From Reticulitermes lucifugus (taxonomy: Eukaryota; Arthropoda; Insecta; Blattodea; Rhinotermitidae): a DNA stretch of 64,000 nt. The notes under the pieces were generated by a model. The model ran no database searches and had not been told where the DNA came from. It saw only the letters and a program-made list of their open reading frames with translations. Position numbers and translations under genes: made by a program. Of the stretch, positions 1 to 34,265 are shown in pieces. Position 1 is the first letter of the stretch; every line of letters starts with the position of its first letter. The DNA is taken from contig JAKCWW010000192.1 in NCBI GenBank assembly GCA_026260175.1, forward strand, positions 62,001-126,000, written 5' to 3'.

Positions 1-966
1 GCTTCGAAACATTCACATGAATTTTATGACATTTGGTATTATTATGATTTTATTTGCGAGATTGGAAGCTCTCACAGCTGTGTTGCTGAGGATTGAAGTC
101 TTCGGGGATGTAACACTTTGTCGACTGGTAAATTGTTACCGATGATTCTAGGGATCGTAAGGCCTTTATCTTCAGGGTCAAGCAGTCCAGCATCCCTGAA
201 GATCTGAATATTTATAATTTAATTATACTCGTACATATACCTTAACTAATTTTAATATCTTTGAATGGTTACGGCACGTGAAGTTGTGATTTATATTTAC
301 CTCAACAGTTGTAAAAATACCATTGCTTGTAGGCCATAATTAGCATGATTAATACTTTATGCCGGTCGGGTAGAGATCTCTGCGACTGGCCGATCCCTCG
401 CCCAGAGGAGTTCTACCGAGTGATATGTGTCTGTGTGTGATTTCGAAACCTCGACAATGAGGTGGCCTAGGCCCCAGTATGGCTGTAGCACCACAAGAAA
501 TTAAGAAATCTATGCCACCTATTATAGGAATGGCGAATCTTTTTCAGTGAGTATCACAGACATTACAGTCGTCTAAGAAAAAACTGTAAGGTGTTTCTAG
601 GAACGTTGGGCAGCAAGAGCGGGGTCTGGACCTCTAGGCGTTTAGTAGTGCCACTTTTAGGCCAAAAGTAATGTATTTTAAATTGTGTTGAATTCTTCTA
701 AGAATAGCTTATATTTCTTGTAAGTAACACATTGTAAGTACCAACAGAAATTATGCTTTGCAACATTTGTGCAAACAATTTTATTTTTAAATGTCAAACG
801 TAATTAATTCTATTTGAAGGTGTACTTTCTGAGGATGGGCCATTAGCGTGGAAACACCTTGAATTTGATTAATACTAATTACTTTATGTGATTTTCTGTG
901 CTTTTAGCTCTCGCAAATCTCTTCACAAGTCAGAAGCTGAAAAATCGAGTCACGTGTGAAACTTAC
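1..966 (-). other. Maltase intron 6 (partial)
   Basis: Downstream intron of the maltase gene, after donor GTAAGT at 966. It holds a truncated SINE at 355-500. No seventh exon (NHD motif) is visible. Confidence 0.8.
355..500 (+). repeat. SINE copy, family C, truncated head
   Basis: The text GTAGAGATCTCTGCGACTGG and the following CCGATC, GAGGAGT, CTACCGAGTG pattern matches, in reverse complement, the element at 33030-33275. It lacks the tRNA-like 5' head that the other copy has. Confidence 0.7.
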
Positions 967-22325
<21,359 letters not shown>

Positions 22326-22757
22326 TTATCACACGTTCAAACACTTAACAAATGATTGTTTGTTAAACAAAAAATTGTGACCTTATCTGTATAGCACTCT
22401 TCCTGTTACGTTTCGTGCACTTCAACAACAAATTCAGCCGAGTGCAACTAATGTTTGTGCTTTCATAGATAGTAAAACAAATATTAGCCGCGCTCGACTG
22501 TATTTGCTGTTGTTCAGTTGTGCAGTTACAAGTCGCCATTCCAGGATTCATTTTCTGAGATTTTCATTGATATGCGAGATTTGAGGTTTCCACAGCGGTG
22601 TTGTCGAAGACATATGTCTTCTGGGATGTGAAGCAGTGTCCCTAGGTCACTGTTTTTCTCGTCGTTTCGAAGGAAAATAGTACTTTCATATTAAAGGGTT
22701 GAGGGGTCCAAGACCATTGGTGTTCGTTTACTACATCCAGCTTTTAAGATTGTTTTA

Positions 22758-22776
22758 TTAGTAGTAGTAGTAGAAA

Positions 22777-22828
<52 letters not shown>
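22758..22828. repeat. (AGT)n microsatellite
   Basis: About 23 AGT units with one AAGTAGA interruption, some 480 bases upstream of the maltase promoter. The poly-Leu frame through it is an artefact. Confidence 0.95.
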
Positions 22829-23269
22829 GCCTAATAGTATTGTGCGTTCTATGTTAAATGTGTGGAATATCAAATCAAAATTACCCACCACGGCCATGTT
22901 TGTAAATGTTGACTCATGAACGGTATTTCTTAAGCACTCTTCAGAAATGCCCCTAATTTATCTTCATACAAAATTTCACATATCTAGCTATCGAACTGAA
23001 GACTGAAGAAAGTATTCGCACTGTTGTTTTAGATTATGCACAATAATTTGTTTAAATGTGCATATTTTTCAAACGTATGCTACCGTAATAACTCCAGAAA
23101 CCTGTATCACGTGCCTCACAATTTATTATTGTTTTTACTGAACGCAGGAAATTAAAAGGTACGCGATTTGGGTGGTCTGCAGTGACACATCCTTCATACT
23201 ACGTTATGTGAAAATCGAAAGTTGAATTAAAATTTGAAACACGCAGACAATATTAGTGCATGCAAGCAC

Positions 23270-23283
23270 CCTCCCCCCCCCCN

Positions 23284-23321
<38 letters not shown>
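23270..23321. repeat. (C)n, one N, then (AC)n microsatellite
   Basis: Ten or so C, one unresolved base at 23283, then about 19 AC units. Length is likely to be polymorphic. Confidence 0.95.
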
Positions 23322-23322
<1 letters not shown>

Positions 23323-23704
23323 GAGTAAATTTAAATACACGCGCGGGATGGGATCACATACGCCTATGCTCCCACATTCCCACATACGACAGAACAGTAG
23401 AATGCAACGAAACTTACTACAGCTTGGGGATATCTGCCGGAACTTGTGGATACTATCGCGGCTGTAGTTTACAGCGCACACTGCCACCATCAGACTGCGT
23501 ATTGAACTATTTGGAGATACATTTGGCACCGTGCCATATACTTGAGCCAGGGCTGTAGTCTTGTTAGGCCTATAGTAACCCATTTAGCTCGTGCTTGGGT
23601 ACAGGAACGTAAGAAAAACGTATTTAGAAATAAATTCAGCGCAGAAGAATTTTAATCTTTTCTACGAACACGCGACAAGAAAACAAAGTGTTAGTGCTTC
23701 ACTC

Positions 23705-23790
23705 TCCACCGACAGAATGTTACAAGAATATCCCTAGAACAAATGGTATCCTGTTTTGTTCCATAAATACATTTGTTCTAAGAATATTCC
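23705..23790. repeat. Small inverted repeat
   Basis: AGAATATCCCTAGAACAAATG pairs with CATTTGTTCTAAGAATATTC about 30 bases on. Probably a small fold-back element. Confidence 0.6.
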
Positions 23791-24964
23791 ATTTAGTTCC
23801 GCTCTTCAAAAAGAAACAAAACTTTGCGATTAGGTGTTTATATTTTTTTAAAGTGTTTATACGAATTACTTGCGAATTAGTTTTGTGGATACTGCCTGGT
23901 TTTGGTTCGAAAAGATTATATACTTCGAAGAGTTTTGTGAAAATTCCAGTGTCCTTGATCTCAGCAATTGCAGTAAGTACTGTGTTCCTTATAATCAGTG
24001 TAAAGGGTAGAGGTTTATAAATCATGTGTAGGCCTACGTAAGAAATGTATCACAATTGTTAAGCCTTCTTAACTCACGTAAATTTCTCATTTTATTTCAA
24101 GTTTGATCAAAATATTTGCGAAAAAACTCGAAAAATCACGTGGTTCTTTTCCATTGCCTATGCTGCTCCGTAAATCAATGGCTTAAAGTACTGAATTGCG
24201 TAATAAAATTTACTGGAGATAAGTTAAAATAAGTGAAATGATTAGGAAAAAACACTCATGCAAAAGAGCGGTTCGGGAAATAACAGATTCTATGGTTGAA
24301 CTTTCGTTTAATGTTGTTGTATTAAGTCTATTTAACCGTTTGGCACAAATAAGTGATATTGAAGTCCTGTGGGATGCAAGTAGCTTTACAGGACTGTCAC
24401 GTAATGGGGAAGTTATCTGAAAACAATTCAGTCCTTTGTCTATTAGTTCTTATGACATGGTTGGTCGTCGGAGTAGATTTGAGAAATGATGAATTCGTAC
24501 AGACTAGTTGTTTCCTGAATTGTAGGTTTGTTTTTAATGTATTATCCTCAAATACGCCAACCCAGTTGTCTCCAACCTTAGGAGAATGAGTTCCCCCGGG
24601 GGGGGGGGGTGTTTATTCCAAGCGGTCTGCAATCATGTGTCCTTAGACTGACTAGACAATATGTCTCACATACATACACTTCTATGGTACAAGTGTTTCT
24701 GTTTATCGTGGTGAATGAGTTACTTTACAACTGTTACTGGTTTCGTAATAGTGTTGTCAATATGTATTTTGGCTATCATCGGAGCCTAAAGGTACAGCTG
24801 TTAGCAAGTGGGGTTCCGCGTAATTTTGTTGAAGCGATGAAGGCATGCGCATAGTCGAAAAACTGCGAACTGCTGCACTCAACTATACAGCCCAGTCTTT
24901 CAGTCTCGCATTTTAAGGGTTACTAAAAATTTTCAAAAATATAAAGTTATCCCTGTGCACACAA

Positions 24965-25215
24965 CTAAGTCATATGAGGGGAGTAGAAGTACAGCTCCAC
25001 TCACTCTAAACCTCGTCACTAAACAGATGTGATTGGTAAGCTTTATGCTCCGGCCGTTTGTTCTCCAGAGATATAACCCCCCAAACCCATTGACTAGGAG
25101 GAGAGATGGACTTTGGATCCGGTCTGCGCATTTTGGAGAAAAGAAAAACATCTTGCCCCTAAGGGTTATGCAACGCCGCATTGTCCAGTCAGTAGCCTGG
25201 ACACTATACCTAATT
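24965..25215 (+). repeat. SINE-like interspersed repeat, family A
   Basis: CAGCTCCACTCACTC near its start, then TTGACTAGGAGGAGAG, TCTGCGCATTTTGGAGAAAAG and CTTGCCCCTAAGGGT follow the same order as at 29415-29640 and, reversed, at 54935-55120. Confidence 0.55.
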
Positions 25216-25442
25216 CAAGGGTATAGCAAGGGTATAGCCATAGCAAAAACCATTAGCAATTGTTGCAAACAATCACTGTAATTTTAAAATATTAATTTAT
25301 CAATTATCAATATAAATTAATTGCTGTCTTTGGTGGTCCACAGATAATTCCACACCAGTCTTGATAAAGACATCCCGTTGTGTTACTTGAATTAATAATA
25401 TGATAATAACTAAAACAGTCAACAGAATCATAGTATTATAAA

Positions 25443-25590
25443 AACAATATCCTTGTTTCTGTAAAATGGCTACATGTTTCGACTCACCTTGAGGCTAACA
25501 TTTTCTTACACATTTTTGCTGGTCTGATGATGACCCAAAATGAGTGGAAACACATAGCCATTTTATAGAAACAAGGATATTATTTGTATA
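25443..25590. repeat. Hairpin element (MITE-like)
   Basis: AATATCCTTGTTTCTGTAAA and ATGGCTACATG pair with CATAGCCATTTTATAGAAAC and AAGGATATT. Arms of about 47 bases, loop of about 50 bases. Part of the wider CATGTTTCGAC type of fold-back elements. Confidence 0.8.
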
Positions 25591-26159
25591 ATAAATATGA
25601 ATGTGTTGACAGGTTTTATTATCATACTACTACCACGACGCTACTTGGCTGAAAAATTTATCGCTCTCACCGCTTATAAAAAATGTTTAAACAAATAAAT
25701 TTTACATATTCTGAATTCCAGGATATTAAAACTTCCACACTTATTAAATTATTAATATGTTAAAATTGGCACGATTATTTAGTATTCCTGAATTATATAA
25801 CACCGCTCTTTCAAATGCTGATTTACAAATGTTTAAATTAGTTCGGAGTATGAATATAAATGGTAATTGTAGGAGAAACTGAAAGAAGAGCCACGCCTGT
25901 TTTTAAATTAATTTTCGTGCATTCGTCTGGAAAGACCGCGGAAAGTCACGAGAAAATTGTCAGGATAGCCGGGAGCTCCATCGAGATCTGGTATCTTGTG
26001 TTACATAACGTCAGTGGATATTAGGCGTACTTCTTATATTAAAGGTACCCTATTTGCAAACCCAGTTTTCAAAAACACAGTATGTGATACCTTCAGCACG
26101 ACCAGCTCTAGCATCTATTGGGCCTCCAAACGATGTGTTCTAAGATTCCCCCGAGCACG

Positions 26160-26330
26160 TTGGCCGAAGTGGTAACGGTGTTCGGAAGGCCACCAATTTG
26201 AATCTCGATTTGGACACAGAAAATATTATTGAAATTTTTATCATTTTCTCAGTTCCTCAGGAAAAATTCCGGGATAATAACTTAACTTAGGCCACACTCG
26301 TTTCATTCCGTATCCTTTCCAGTTTATTAC
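26160..26330 (+). repeat. tRNA-derived SINE, family B, with head
   Basis: GTTGGCCGAAGTGGTAACGG (A-box-like) and TTTGAATCTCGATTTGG (B-box-like), then TCAGTTCCTCAGGAAAAATT, CCGGGATAATAA and GGCCACACTC. The body matches the insect SINE type also at 45975, 47785, 53795 and 54625. Confidence 0.65.
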
Positions 26331-29019
26331 TGATTACCACTAAGTCACTCGACGCTGTATAATCCTAGCTGGCGATAGCGTCATTAAATAGATTACAAAA
26401 GAAAGTTCTTAGATTAAACATTCTGATTTTTACATCTTGTCCTATAGATAGAATGAGGTGTATTTGTAAAATGAAACATCACAACTCTCAGTAAAGTAGA
26501 GCTGTGTACAATTTAGTAACAATATAATCTGAAATTAGATAATAATTTAGGAATTTCATTTTATAATCTTTCATCTTACTCCAGAACAACGTTTAAATTA
26601 TGAATTTGCAGCCTGCCACCCTTATGCAGCCGACCGAGGAATTTTCTGCGGCCCACGTAAGCTATAGCAGAATTACATCCAAAAAGTAGCCGTCACTTTG
26701 CGTGACAAACTTCAGCTCGAACCTCACAAACCTTAGGGTCCCCCAACCTCAGTCACATTATTGCAGCTACTATGTAAGCAGGCAAATATTGCCACCTTCA
26801 CCGCTCTGGCTGCAGTAACACACTGATCTATTAGCACGTGACTTCGCTTACCCTCCTGATTTGTGACATTAGCCTCAGGATCGCTAACGTCATCTGCGCC
26901 TGAAGCTGTAGACTTTGTGGACTTGATCCTGCTATACATGTTTCATAGTCATTTTAAATGGAAGTTGTTACTGCCTAAATTAATATTGCATCTTAAGCGA
27001 ATAATTAGTAACAGTAACACTCCAAAAAATGTTAATGAAATTGTTAAACAACATAAGATTGCGATTTGCAACAGTAAATTACTCAAGATACGAAGCCGAA
27101 ACCTTCCGGAAGGAATGCAACAATATTGCCACCTCGAGCACGGCTTTCGTATTAATCTTGGTTTTTATTATCCTCTTTACTAAGGCGATAAGTTAATTTA
27201 GCTCACTCAAAACGAATTTCGAGTTTACCTTGAGACACACAGAACGTCACCGTCGAGAGGATAGCAATCATGCTTCATGTTCTAGGGGCTGCGGGGTTCG
27301 GAACTTGGCCCGGAGACAGGCCATCATTAGTTTATCCGTGATTTTCTTAAAAAATGTAGTCTTATGTTACAACGGCTTGTATTGTGACTATGCCACTGGC
27401 GAGCTGGGCGGCTGAGAAATACTTCGATTTCCGACAGAGGCAAGATACTTTTCTCCTCCAAACATCTAGACCGGTTCTGGTGAACTCCCACCTTCCTATT
27501 CAGTGAATACGGCTGCTCGTTACTCTTTTTGCCACTCGATGCTGTACAAGGTATAAAGTTTAAAAGGAGGTGTTAAATAATAAATGAATCCATCTAAAAT
27601 AGGCCACAATCACCTCTCCCAAGTTCATTAATAATTTCCTATCTCATTCGTCTCTGTAAAGCCCAACATAAGCAACATAAATAGGATCTTTAAATAACTT
27701 AATACGTCAATAAATTCTGGTATTGAGAGGTGTAATTTGCAGAGATGTTTTGTACTGATATGTGTAACTCTACTTGGTTTTTGTTAGTAAATCACAGTGA
27801 TCAAAGTAAAGTAACTTAGAGTAAGTAGCAATAAATTTTGTCACATTTCAAGGTTCTGAAGCAAATGTCTTTCGATTTGATTTCCTTGTGGTGATCTGTT
27901 GAACCAGGCGAGGGAAAGGAGCTTGCAATCTTGGGTTAATTTTAGTCTCTATATCTGTCCAAAAGCTACCGCAGCATATGTGCCTGCTGCGTGAAGATAC
28001 GACAGACCTGTGAACTTATTCCAAAAACAAACCAGAAAAATAGAGTAGCACTGCAATGCAACGACTCTAGACTCACGTGAGAGAATGGAAACAAAACATA
28101 AAATTGTAAGGGCTGATCGGCCATATGTCGATAGGACAATTTGCTTTAACTTGCGTAGACATGTGATGAGAAGCAGTGATATTCAAAGGGGAAAGCCTGG
28201 CCTCCAGTGATACCCGCCGTGGGAAAGTTGTAAGTTCAGGAAATGACGGTACAGTATTCCATATTGTTTCTTCCAAACAGCCCATCTAAAATTTCAATCT
28301 CAACAATTTGTCGTTTAATATACCCCATTTTCCTTCTCATCATCATCTGCAATTCTCGATGAGGCACATATGCCCGTTTCGGCTGATCTCTTCATTGATC
28401 GCCCTAAATTCGCTCTTCTATCCGGCTCACGCCAAACAGCTGATTTCGGCAACTTGTTTTATTTATTCTTGATACAGTACATGATCTAATCATTTCTGTT
28501 TATAATCTTTAATTTTTAATATTATATTTGATATATGTAATACCTTTATAAATTTTTTTGTTTCTAATTTTATCCAGACATGTACTTCCTTTTACAGAAC
28601 TTGGCATTTCATGTCTGCAAATTGTATTTTTGGATTCCGCTCTTCTTCAAATATCCATACTTGACTAACATGAAGTAGTGGAGGCAGTCATTGTTTTATG
28701 CAATCTTCTTTTTTGTTTTCTGTGTGAATGTTCAATTTGGGGATGTGCAAAGCAGGTATTGATAAAGTACACTCTAAGAAAAATTTATTCCGGTACTCGG
28801 CAATCTCAAATGTTATCATTAATACTCCTTTCTCTTATGTAAAAATAAAATGAAAAACGATATTTTACTCAAGTAATTGTAAGTTACTTCAGGCCACTTA
28901 AAAAGGATACGAGCAAGTCGAATCGGTTCAATGAGAGTCTCAGAACCTAGAGAATATCACTCAATATTTACGCAAGATTTGAAGTACTCACAGATGTCAG
29001 CCTAAACATTACTATTCCG

Positions 29020-29100
29020 TGACGCAGTGCAGTCTGACAGCTAGATACCGACGTTTCGGAAGAACTTTTCTCTCTGTTTAGTAGGTAATCTTCATAGTCA
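29020..29100 (+). repeat. Fold-back family fragment
   Basis: CCGACGTTTCGGAAGAACTT followed by a TCTTCATAGTC tail, as at 32700 and 37960. Confidence 0.6.
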
Positions 29101-29414
29101 CATACTGTAAAACTGTAATATTCAAACAGGGTTTAGTGTATCTTGTCAGAATTTTTTATTAATAACAAAATTTCTATGGATTTCTGAACCTGTGTAAGTC
29201 CTTTTATTTCTAACGATTAATATTTGTCGAACTACTTGTAAAGGAAAAGACCTTTCCTGCCTGCACGTAATATCCAACGGCCCACTCTTGGTGTAGCGTG
29301 TATAAAGTCTAATGTAAAGCATGAAAGAAGTTACGGCTGTCTCTGTACAAACCATGAAGGCATATGGGTGGGTTAAGAGATAGTCCCACTCATTCTTAGC
29401 CTTGACATTAAATG

Positions 29415-29825
29415 AGGATATGTGGTCAGCTCCAAACCGCGGCCGCTTTACTCCCGGTGTAACAGCTCTCGTTTCCCAGTGAATAGGAGGCCGGGTGGGC
29501 CTCAGACGAAGTCTGGGTGCTTTAGAAAAGAGAAAACCCTCTTGCCCCTATCGACAATCGAAACACGATTTCTCGATTTTTCAACCTGTAGCTTAGTCAC
29601 TCTACCAACTGCAGTAACCCAGCTCTCGTGTAAAGAATTACCGCCACCATTTCGATGTGCATTTCACCCTAGCCTCCTGTTGAAATTGTACCGATGGTAA
29701 AGCGGCCGGGGCAAGAAGTTGATCACCCACATCTCTCTAGTGCCGAGGTTAAGAATGAGTGAAGCTACAACTCTACTCGCTGTGTATGCCTTCATGGTGT
29801 GGACAGGGAGAACTTAACCTTTTAT
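29415..29825 (+). repeat. SINE-like repeats, family A, two pieces
   Basis: 29415-29640 carries GAATAGGAGGCCGGGTGGGC and CTCTTGCCCCTATCG. 29745-29825 carries GAGGTTAAGAATGAGTGAAG and GCCTTCATGGTGTGGACAGG. In the gapped reverse copy at 54935 the two pieces are joined. Confidence 0.65.
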
Positions 29826-30889
29826 GTCCATCAAGCATCTCATATCTTTATTCTAAAAGAGGCTTTTACCAACCAGGTACCAACCATACACCTGCTGTGA
29901 AGAAAATACCAGTGCCTAATTATTCAAATGACCAAGTTATGATAGGAAAACCACTAAACGTATATCTGGAATGAAAGAATAGCCTCTCGCTCTCTAGTGT
30001 CAGAACACCGAGTCATGGAGATGTGAACATTGCAACTTATGTTGAAGTTAATTTCAACAACTTACCTTATAGCTATTTTTTTTTCGCTTTTCCAAAGCGT
30101 CTAGATAAGATCTACCTGGAACTATACCTCCATTACCTCATCTCCCTTCATGGAGTGCACTGCAACAATTTTTACCTTCAACATCGTATATTTAAATTTT
30201 GTCTTTAAATAAAGAATTTTATTTTTTGTTGGTGTGGTGTTCATTGTTATGCAAAACCACTGCAGCAGATTCGATGCTGTAAATGTAAATTCGCAAAGAA
30301 TGTATTTAGGAAACGTGTGTTGTCTGTTGTAGCCGAGGTTAAGGGTTGTTTGTTGCAGCGGTAAGTTTCTAGAAGTGTTTTGGCGATTTTCGATAGAGGA
30401 TTTGAATTTCTCTCGTGTTACCACATAACCTTACATGTTCCATGCATGTGATGGGGGGTTTTAGAATTTGTAGCTAAATATATGAGTTACACTTTCATAT
30501 ACATTCCATGGTCCCTTCCTTCAAAATTCTTATTTCCTAATATGATAATCTTTTCGTCCCATTTACCGTTATGTGGTCACTGCAGTTGAAAGAAGGTTAT
30601 TAAAGAAGCAGAAAACAATTTATACCAAGATTCAAAATAAGAACATCAGGATTAAGCGTTGTCGCTTTACAAACGTGCTGGGTTCTTTTTTTTAACTAAT
30701 GTGTGTCGCACTTTGTTAGTTTCATTCCTTAGTGCTATATTTCAGATACTAGGATTGCCGGAACAGTACGGAAGATATAAATAGACCTGTACATACCGCA
30801 AAGAATAAGCACTACTATATTGGTTGTTTTGAGGGTTGGAAGGAGGGGGGAATGAAGATCTTAACAGCAGAGCAGGCGCTAAACTTTAC

Positions 30890-31165
30890 GCTTAACAGGG
30901 TCCTAATATTTGCGTGTCCTTCACCCGCACCGTTAGTTTACGACGGACATCCTTCTGTCCCGGAAGTACGCATTATGGTGGATATGACGTAGTATGTTAG
31001 AGGGAGAGATGTATTCAACAACGCTGTCATTTGTAAAGACTGTACAGCGTCGGTGGTAGAAGAGTGAAGTGTGAGTAGGGAGCAGGGGAAAACCGAAGTA
31101 ACTGTACAAAAGCCTCTCCCACAGTCACTTTGTCCGCCATAAATCCCATATGGACTGGCCACGTA
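30890..31165 (-). repeat. Interspersed repeat, minus
   Basis: Minus-strand text PYGIYGGQSDCGRGF and TSVFPCSLLTLHSSTT looks like a dispersed repeat fragment, not a gene: no start, splice or domain support. Confidence 0.35.
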
Positions 31166-31494
31166 TCGATCTCGGGCCTCCGCGTTGAGAGAAATGTTCC
31201 TTATATTTTGGCAGAATGTGCGTCAGTAACAGCTAGCTTGCTGAATTCGATCAAGATTTTCTTTAAGAAAGAATTCATGTTTCTTCTTTTCTATAGCTCT
31301 TCGGCCCGCTCGGGCCATGGCCTCTGCGGGTTTCTTCCTCCAACTTTATTCCTTACTGCCGCCTTTCAGTTCCGCATCTGGAGCAAATGTACGGCATTCC
31401 TCCTAACAGCACCCTCCTATCTACATCCAGAGCTTCCCACAGACTTTCTTCCAGCGAAACATTCTCCCATTACTTTCTGGGGGGGGGGGTAAGA

Positions 31495-31700
31495 GAGTAA
31501 TCCCTCGTTGCTACGTGACCAGCCCATTTTAGTCTATTCAGGCGTAAAAATATTAATAGCCCCACATCATCATACAATTTATAGATTTCCTCATTGTATC
31601 TAATCCTCCATACCCCCTTGGCCTGTGGGGTGCGAATATTTTTCTGAGGAATTTTTCTCATTTGGAAGCATGTAATTTTTAATGTATTATGAGACGCAAA
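31495..31700 (-). mobile_element. LINE 3' remnant
   Basis: Minus-strand translation gives KGVWRIRYNEEIYKLYDD, then LRLNRLKWAGHVAT, the RLRWAGHV tail common at the C-terminus of insect LINE polyproteins. Only this end is present. Confidence 0.75.
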
Positions 31701-31894
31701 TTTGTAGTTGATGGAAATGGAAAGAAGTTTAAATTCTAATGTTGGAATAGTTCCCAAAATTTGGGTTTGAATTATGTTTGAGATGATTTCACCAGCCACG
31801 ATATCTAGGGAGATAATTGCAAACCGATATAACAAATTAACAAGTAGCATTTTCAGTAATTTTTAGGAGCGTTCGCAAAATTGCGAAAAGCGAC

Positions 31895-32060
31895 TGTTAG
31901 TTTTGTCATGTCTGTATGTCCGTCTGTCCGTCCGTCCATCCCATCCGTCCTTCCGTCAGTCTGCATGGAACAACTCGGCTCCCACTGGACGGATTTTCAT
32001 GAAATTTGATATTTGAGTATTTTTCGAAAATCTGTCGAAAAAATTCAAGTTTCATTAAAA
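31895..32060 (+). repeat. Interspersed repeat with GTCC/GTCT run
   Basis: TGTCCGTCTGTCCGTCCGTC, then CGGATTTTCATGAAATTTGA. Same order as 7180. Confidence 0.55.
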
Positions 32061-32399
32061 TATGACAACAATAACGGGTACTTTACATCAAGACCTATGT
32101 ACATTTATGATGTCTCGCTTATTTCTTCTTAAAGTGAGAAATGTTTCGCACAAAGTGGTATAGAAAACCGAAACACACATTGTATGTTCAATAATTTTTT
32201 CCGAAAGTCGTGTTGTTTATGTGATAATGTGGAAAAATGTGGTAGAGCCAGACAAGCCGTAGATGACAACATAATATGGCGCATGCATTTTGCATGCTGG
32301 ATAATTAACGCTACAAACACACATTCGCAAGATGTAATACTGCTTTTCCACAGCAACAATGGTATCGCGAACGCGCCTCCATGTTGCGTTTATACATAT

Positions 32400-32520
32400 A
32401 TTTCATCTGTGGTCTTTTGGGTGATTACACGGCGTCGTGAGGTAATTATTTACCGACGTTTCGGGACAACGTGTCGGTCCCATCTTAACGGGTCGAGATT
32501 CCACGAAGGAAAGAAAGCCG
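32400..32520 (+). repeat. Fold-back family fragment
   Basis: GGTGATTACACGGCGTCGTG, then CCGACGTTTCGGGACAACG and CCCATCTTAACGGGTC. Confidence 0.6.
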
Positions 32521-32674
32521 CTGACAAGGAGACTTGGCAGCATACGTATATTGTCTTATTTAATTGCATTGTTACAGAGAATAAAGTGCACTAATATACT
32601 GTTTAACAGGAAACAAGTGCGATATTAATATTGCAGATCAATATTTGAGCTTGTTACGGTGGTGAATGTGAAAT

Positions 32675-32800
32675 ATGATGGGAATTGAAGCCATGTAGAC
32701 TGGCAGAAATTTCCCGACGTTACGGAAGTATACATTGCCTCCATCTTCATAGCTTCCGAAATGTTGGTAAGTCTCTACCATACTGCAGAGCATCATAACC
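32675..32800. repeat. Fold-back element
   Basis: CCCGACGTTACGGAAGTATA and GCCTCCATCTTCATAG, then CTTCCGAAATGTTGGTAAG in the opposite sense, giving short terminal inverted arms. Confidence 0.6.
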
Positions 32801-33029
32801 CAAAAGGCGTTACTCAATATTGAAAAGATGAAATTATAAAATAACAAAACAATATATTCAGTAAGCCAAAAAAAAAGAGAGATCAATTGATATGCAAAAT
32901 CATATACTCAGTATTGTCAAACAAGTAATAAAGGTTTTCTACAATTTCTGCATTACATATTTAATGAAAACTTATTCTAACAATGCGAAATATGTTATGT
33001 TTCATTAATAATTAATATTTTTTGTCATA

Positions 33030-33275
33030 GCTCGACAGCCCTATTGGACCTAGACATCCTCCTTTTCGAGGTTTAGAGATCACACTTAGACACACACACT
33101 CGGTAGGACTCCTCTGTACGAGTGATCGGCCCGTCGCAGAGACCTCTACTTGACAACACACAACACTCACAGAAGACAGACATTCATGCCCCCAGCAGAA
33201 TCCGAACCCGCAATCCTAGAAAGCGAGCGGCCGCAAACCCATGCATTAAATCGCACGGCCACTGGAATCGGCAAT
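33030..33275 (-). repeat. tRNA-derived SINE, family C, near full length
   Basis: In reverse complement: AGTGGCCGTGCGATTTA (A-box-like), GCGGGTTCGGATTC (B-box-like), then GTAGAGGTCTCTGCGACGGG and TCCTACCGAGTGTG. The body matches 355-500. Confidence 0.75.
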
Positions 33276-33844
33276 AATTAATATGCGAAACATCAGTAAT
33301 TAATATACTTTAACATAAATATTGCTAACTTACACTGGTTCAGCCGATGTTAATTAAAATGCTTTTCGAAAGGAATTATTTTAGACATGAGACTAAGTAT
33401 GGCAGAATTGATGGAACGTGGCGGTTAAGTGGATAGGGAGGTTCTGAGCTGGAATCGCTGCCCGAAGGCAGTCTATAAAGACTTCGAGTTTTTTTCAGAC
33501 ACTCCATATAAATGCCTGCATAGTGCTATGAATTACATCACGGCCGCATTGTTCACAATGAACCAAATGATTTAATATGACTAATTGAAAGTATGAATTA
33601 AATAAATCAAGAAAAAAAACATACGAAAGTAGGCGAGATATTTCAGTCAGTCTGGTGACTAGGATGATTGCTTGACGATCAAGTTCGATTCCGTGCAGGA
33701 ACCATGTACTTCACTTCGCCACCGCGTTCAAGACCAGGCGTGGGACCCACACTTCGACACTGCAAAAGATTTAGGTCTAAAGATTGTGGATTAAACAACA
33801 GCATTTACAATATCCTTTTCTGGTTTCTGAACAAAGTTAAATAA

Positions 33845-34265
33845 CTCCATGGAGCAGAATCCTAGAGACGATAATAGTCCCTCACCTAGTCAAGAAATTC
33901 ACCGCATTTTTGGAACACGGAAGTTCATTACCGTTTTCACAAGAACAAGTCACTTGTCATACCCTGAACCACATTAATCTAGTCGACACCATTAAGTCTT
34001 ATTCTCTAAGATCCATTTTAATAGCATCCTCGAATCTGTGCCTGTCTTCCATGCGGTCTTTTCTCATCAGGTTTCTCTACCAAACCCTAGTATGCATTTC
34101 TCTTTGTCCCCACACTTGTCGTATCTCCCTCCCCCCCCCATCATCCTTGATGTGATTACCTTAATAAAATTTGGCCAAGAGCACAAATCGTGATGCTCAT
34201 TATGCAATTTTCTTCAGCCTTTTTTTACTTCCTCTGTCTTAAGCCCTTCTGAACAACGCTATAAG
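33845..34265 (-). mobile_element. LINE 3' fragment, family with 48632
   Basis: Minus strand gives GWRKLHNE-like text (KKGWRKLHNEHHDLCSWPNF) and VITSRMM, a decayed form of the LINE C-terminal run ending RMRWAGHVARM. The plus-strand ends share ACTCCATGGAGCAGA and CTAGTCAAGAAATTC with 48640. Confidence 0.65.

Noticed and set aside
23227-23583. Frames with Val-Cys or Thr-His repeats
   Set aside because: They are translations of the AC microsatellite and contain the unresolved base.
32184-32594. 136-residue plus-strand frame as a gene
   Set aside because: It runs through the fold-back repeat at 32400-32520 and has no recognisable domain.
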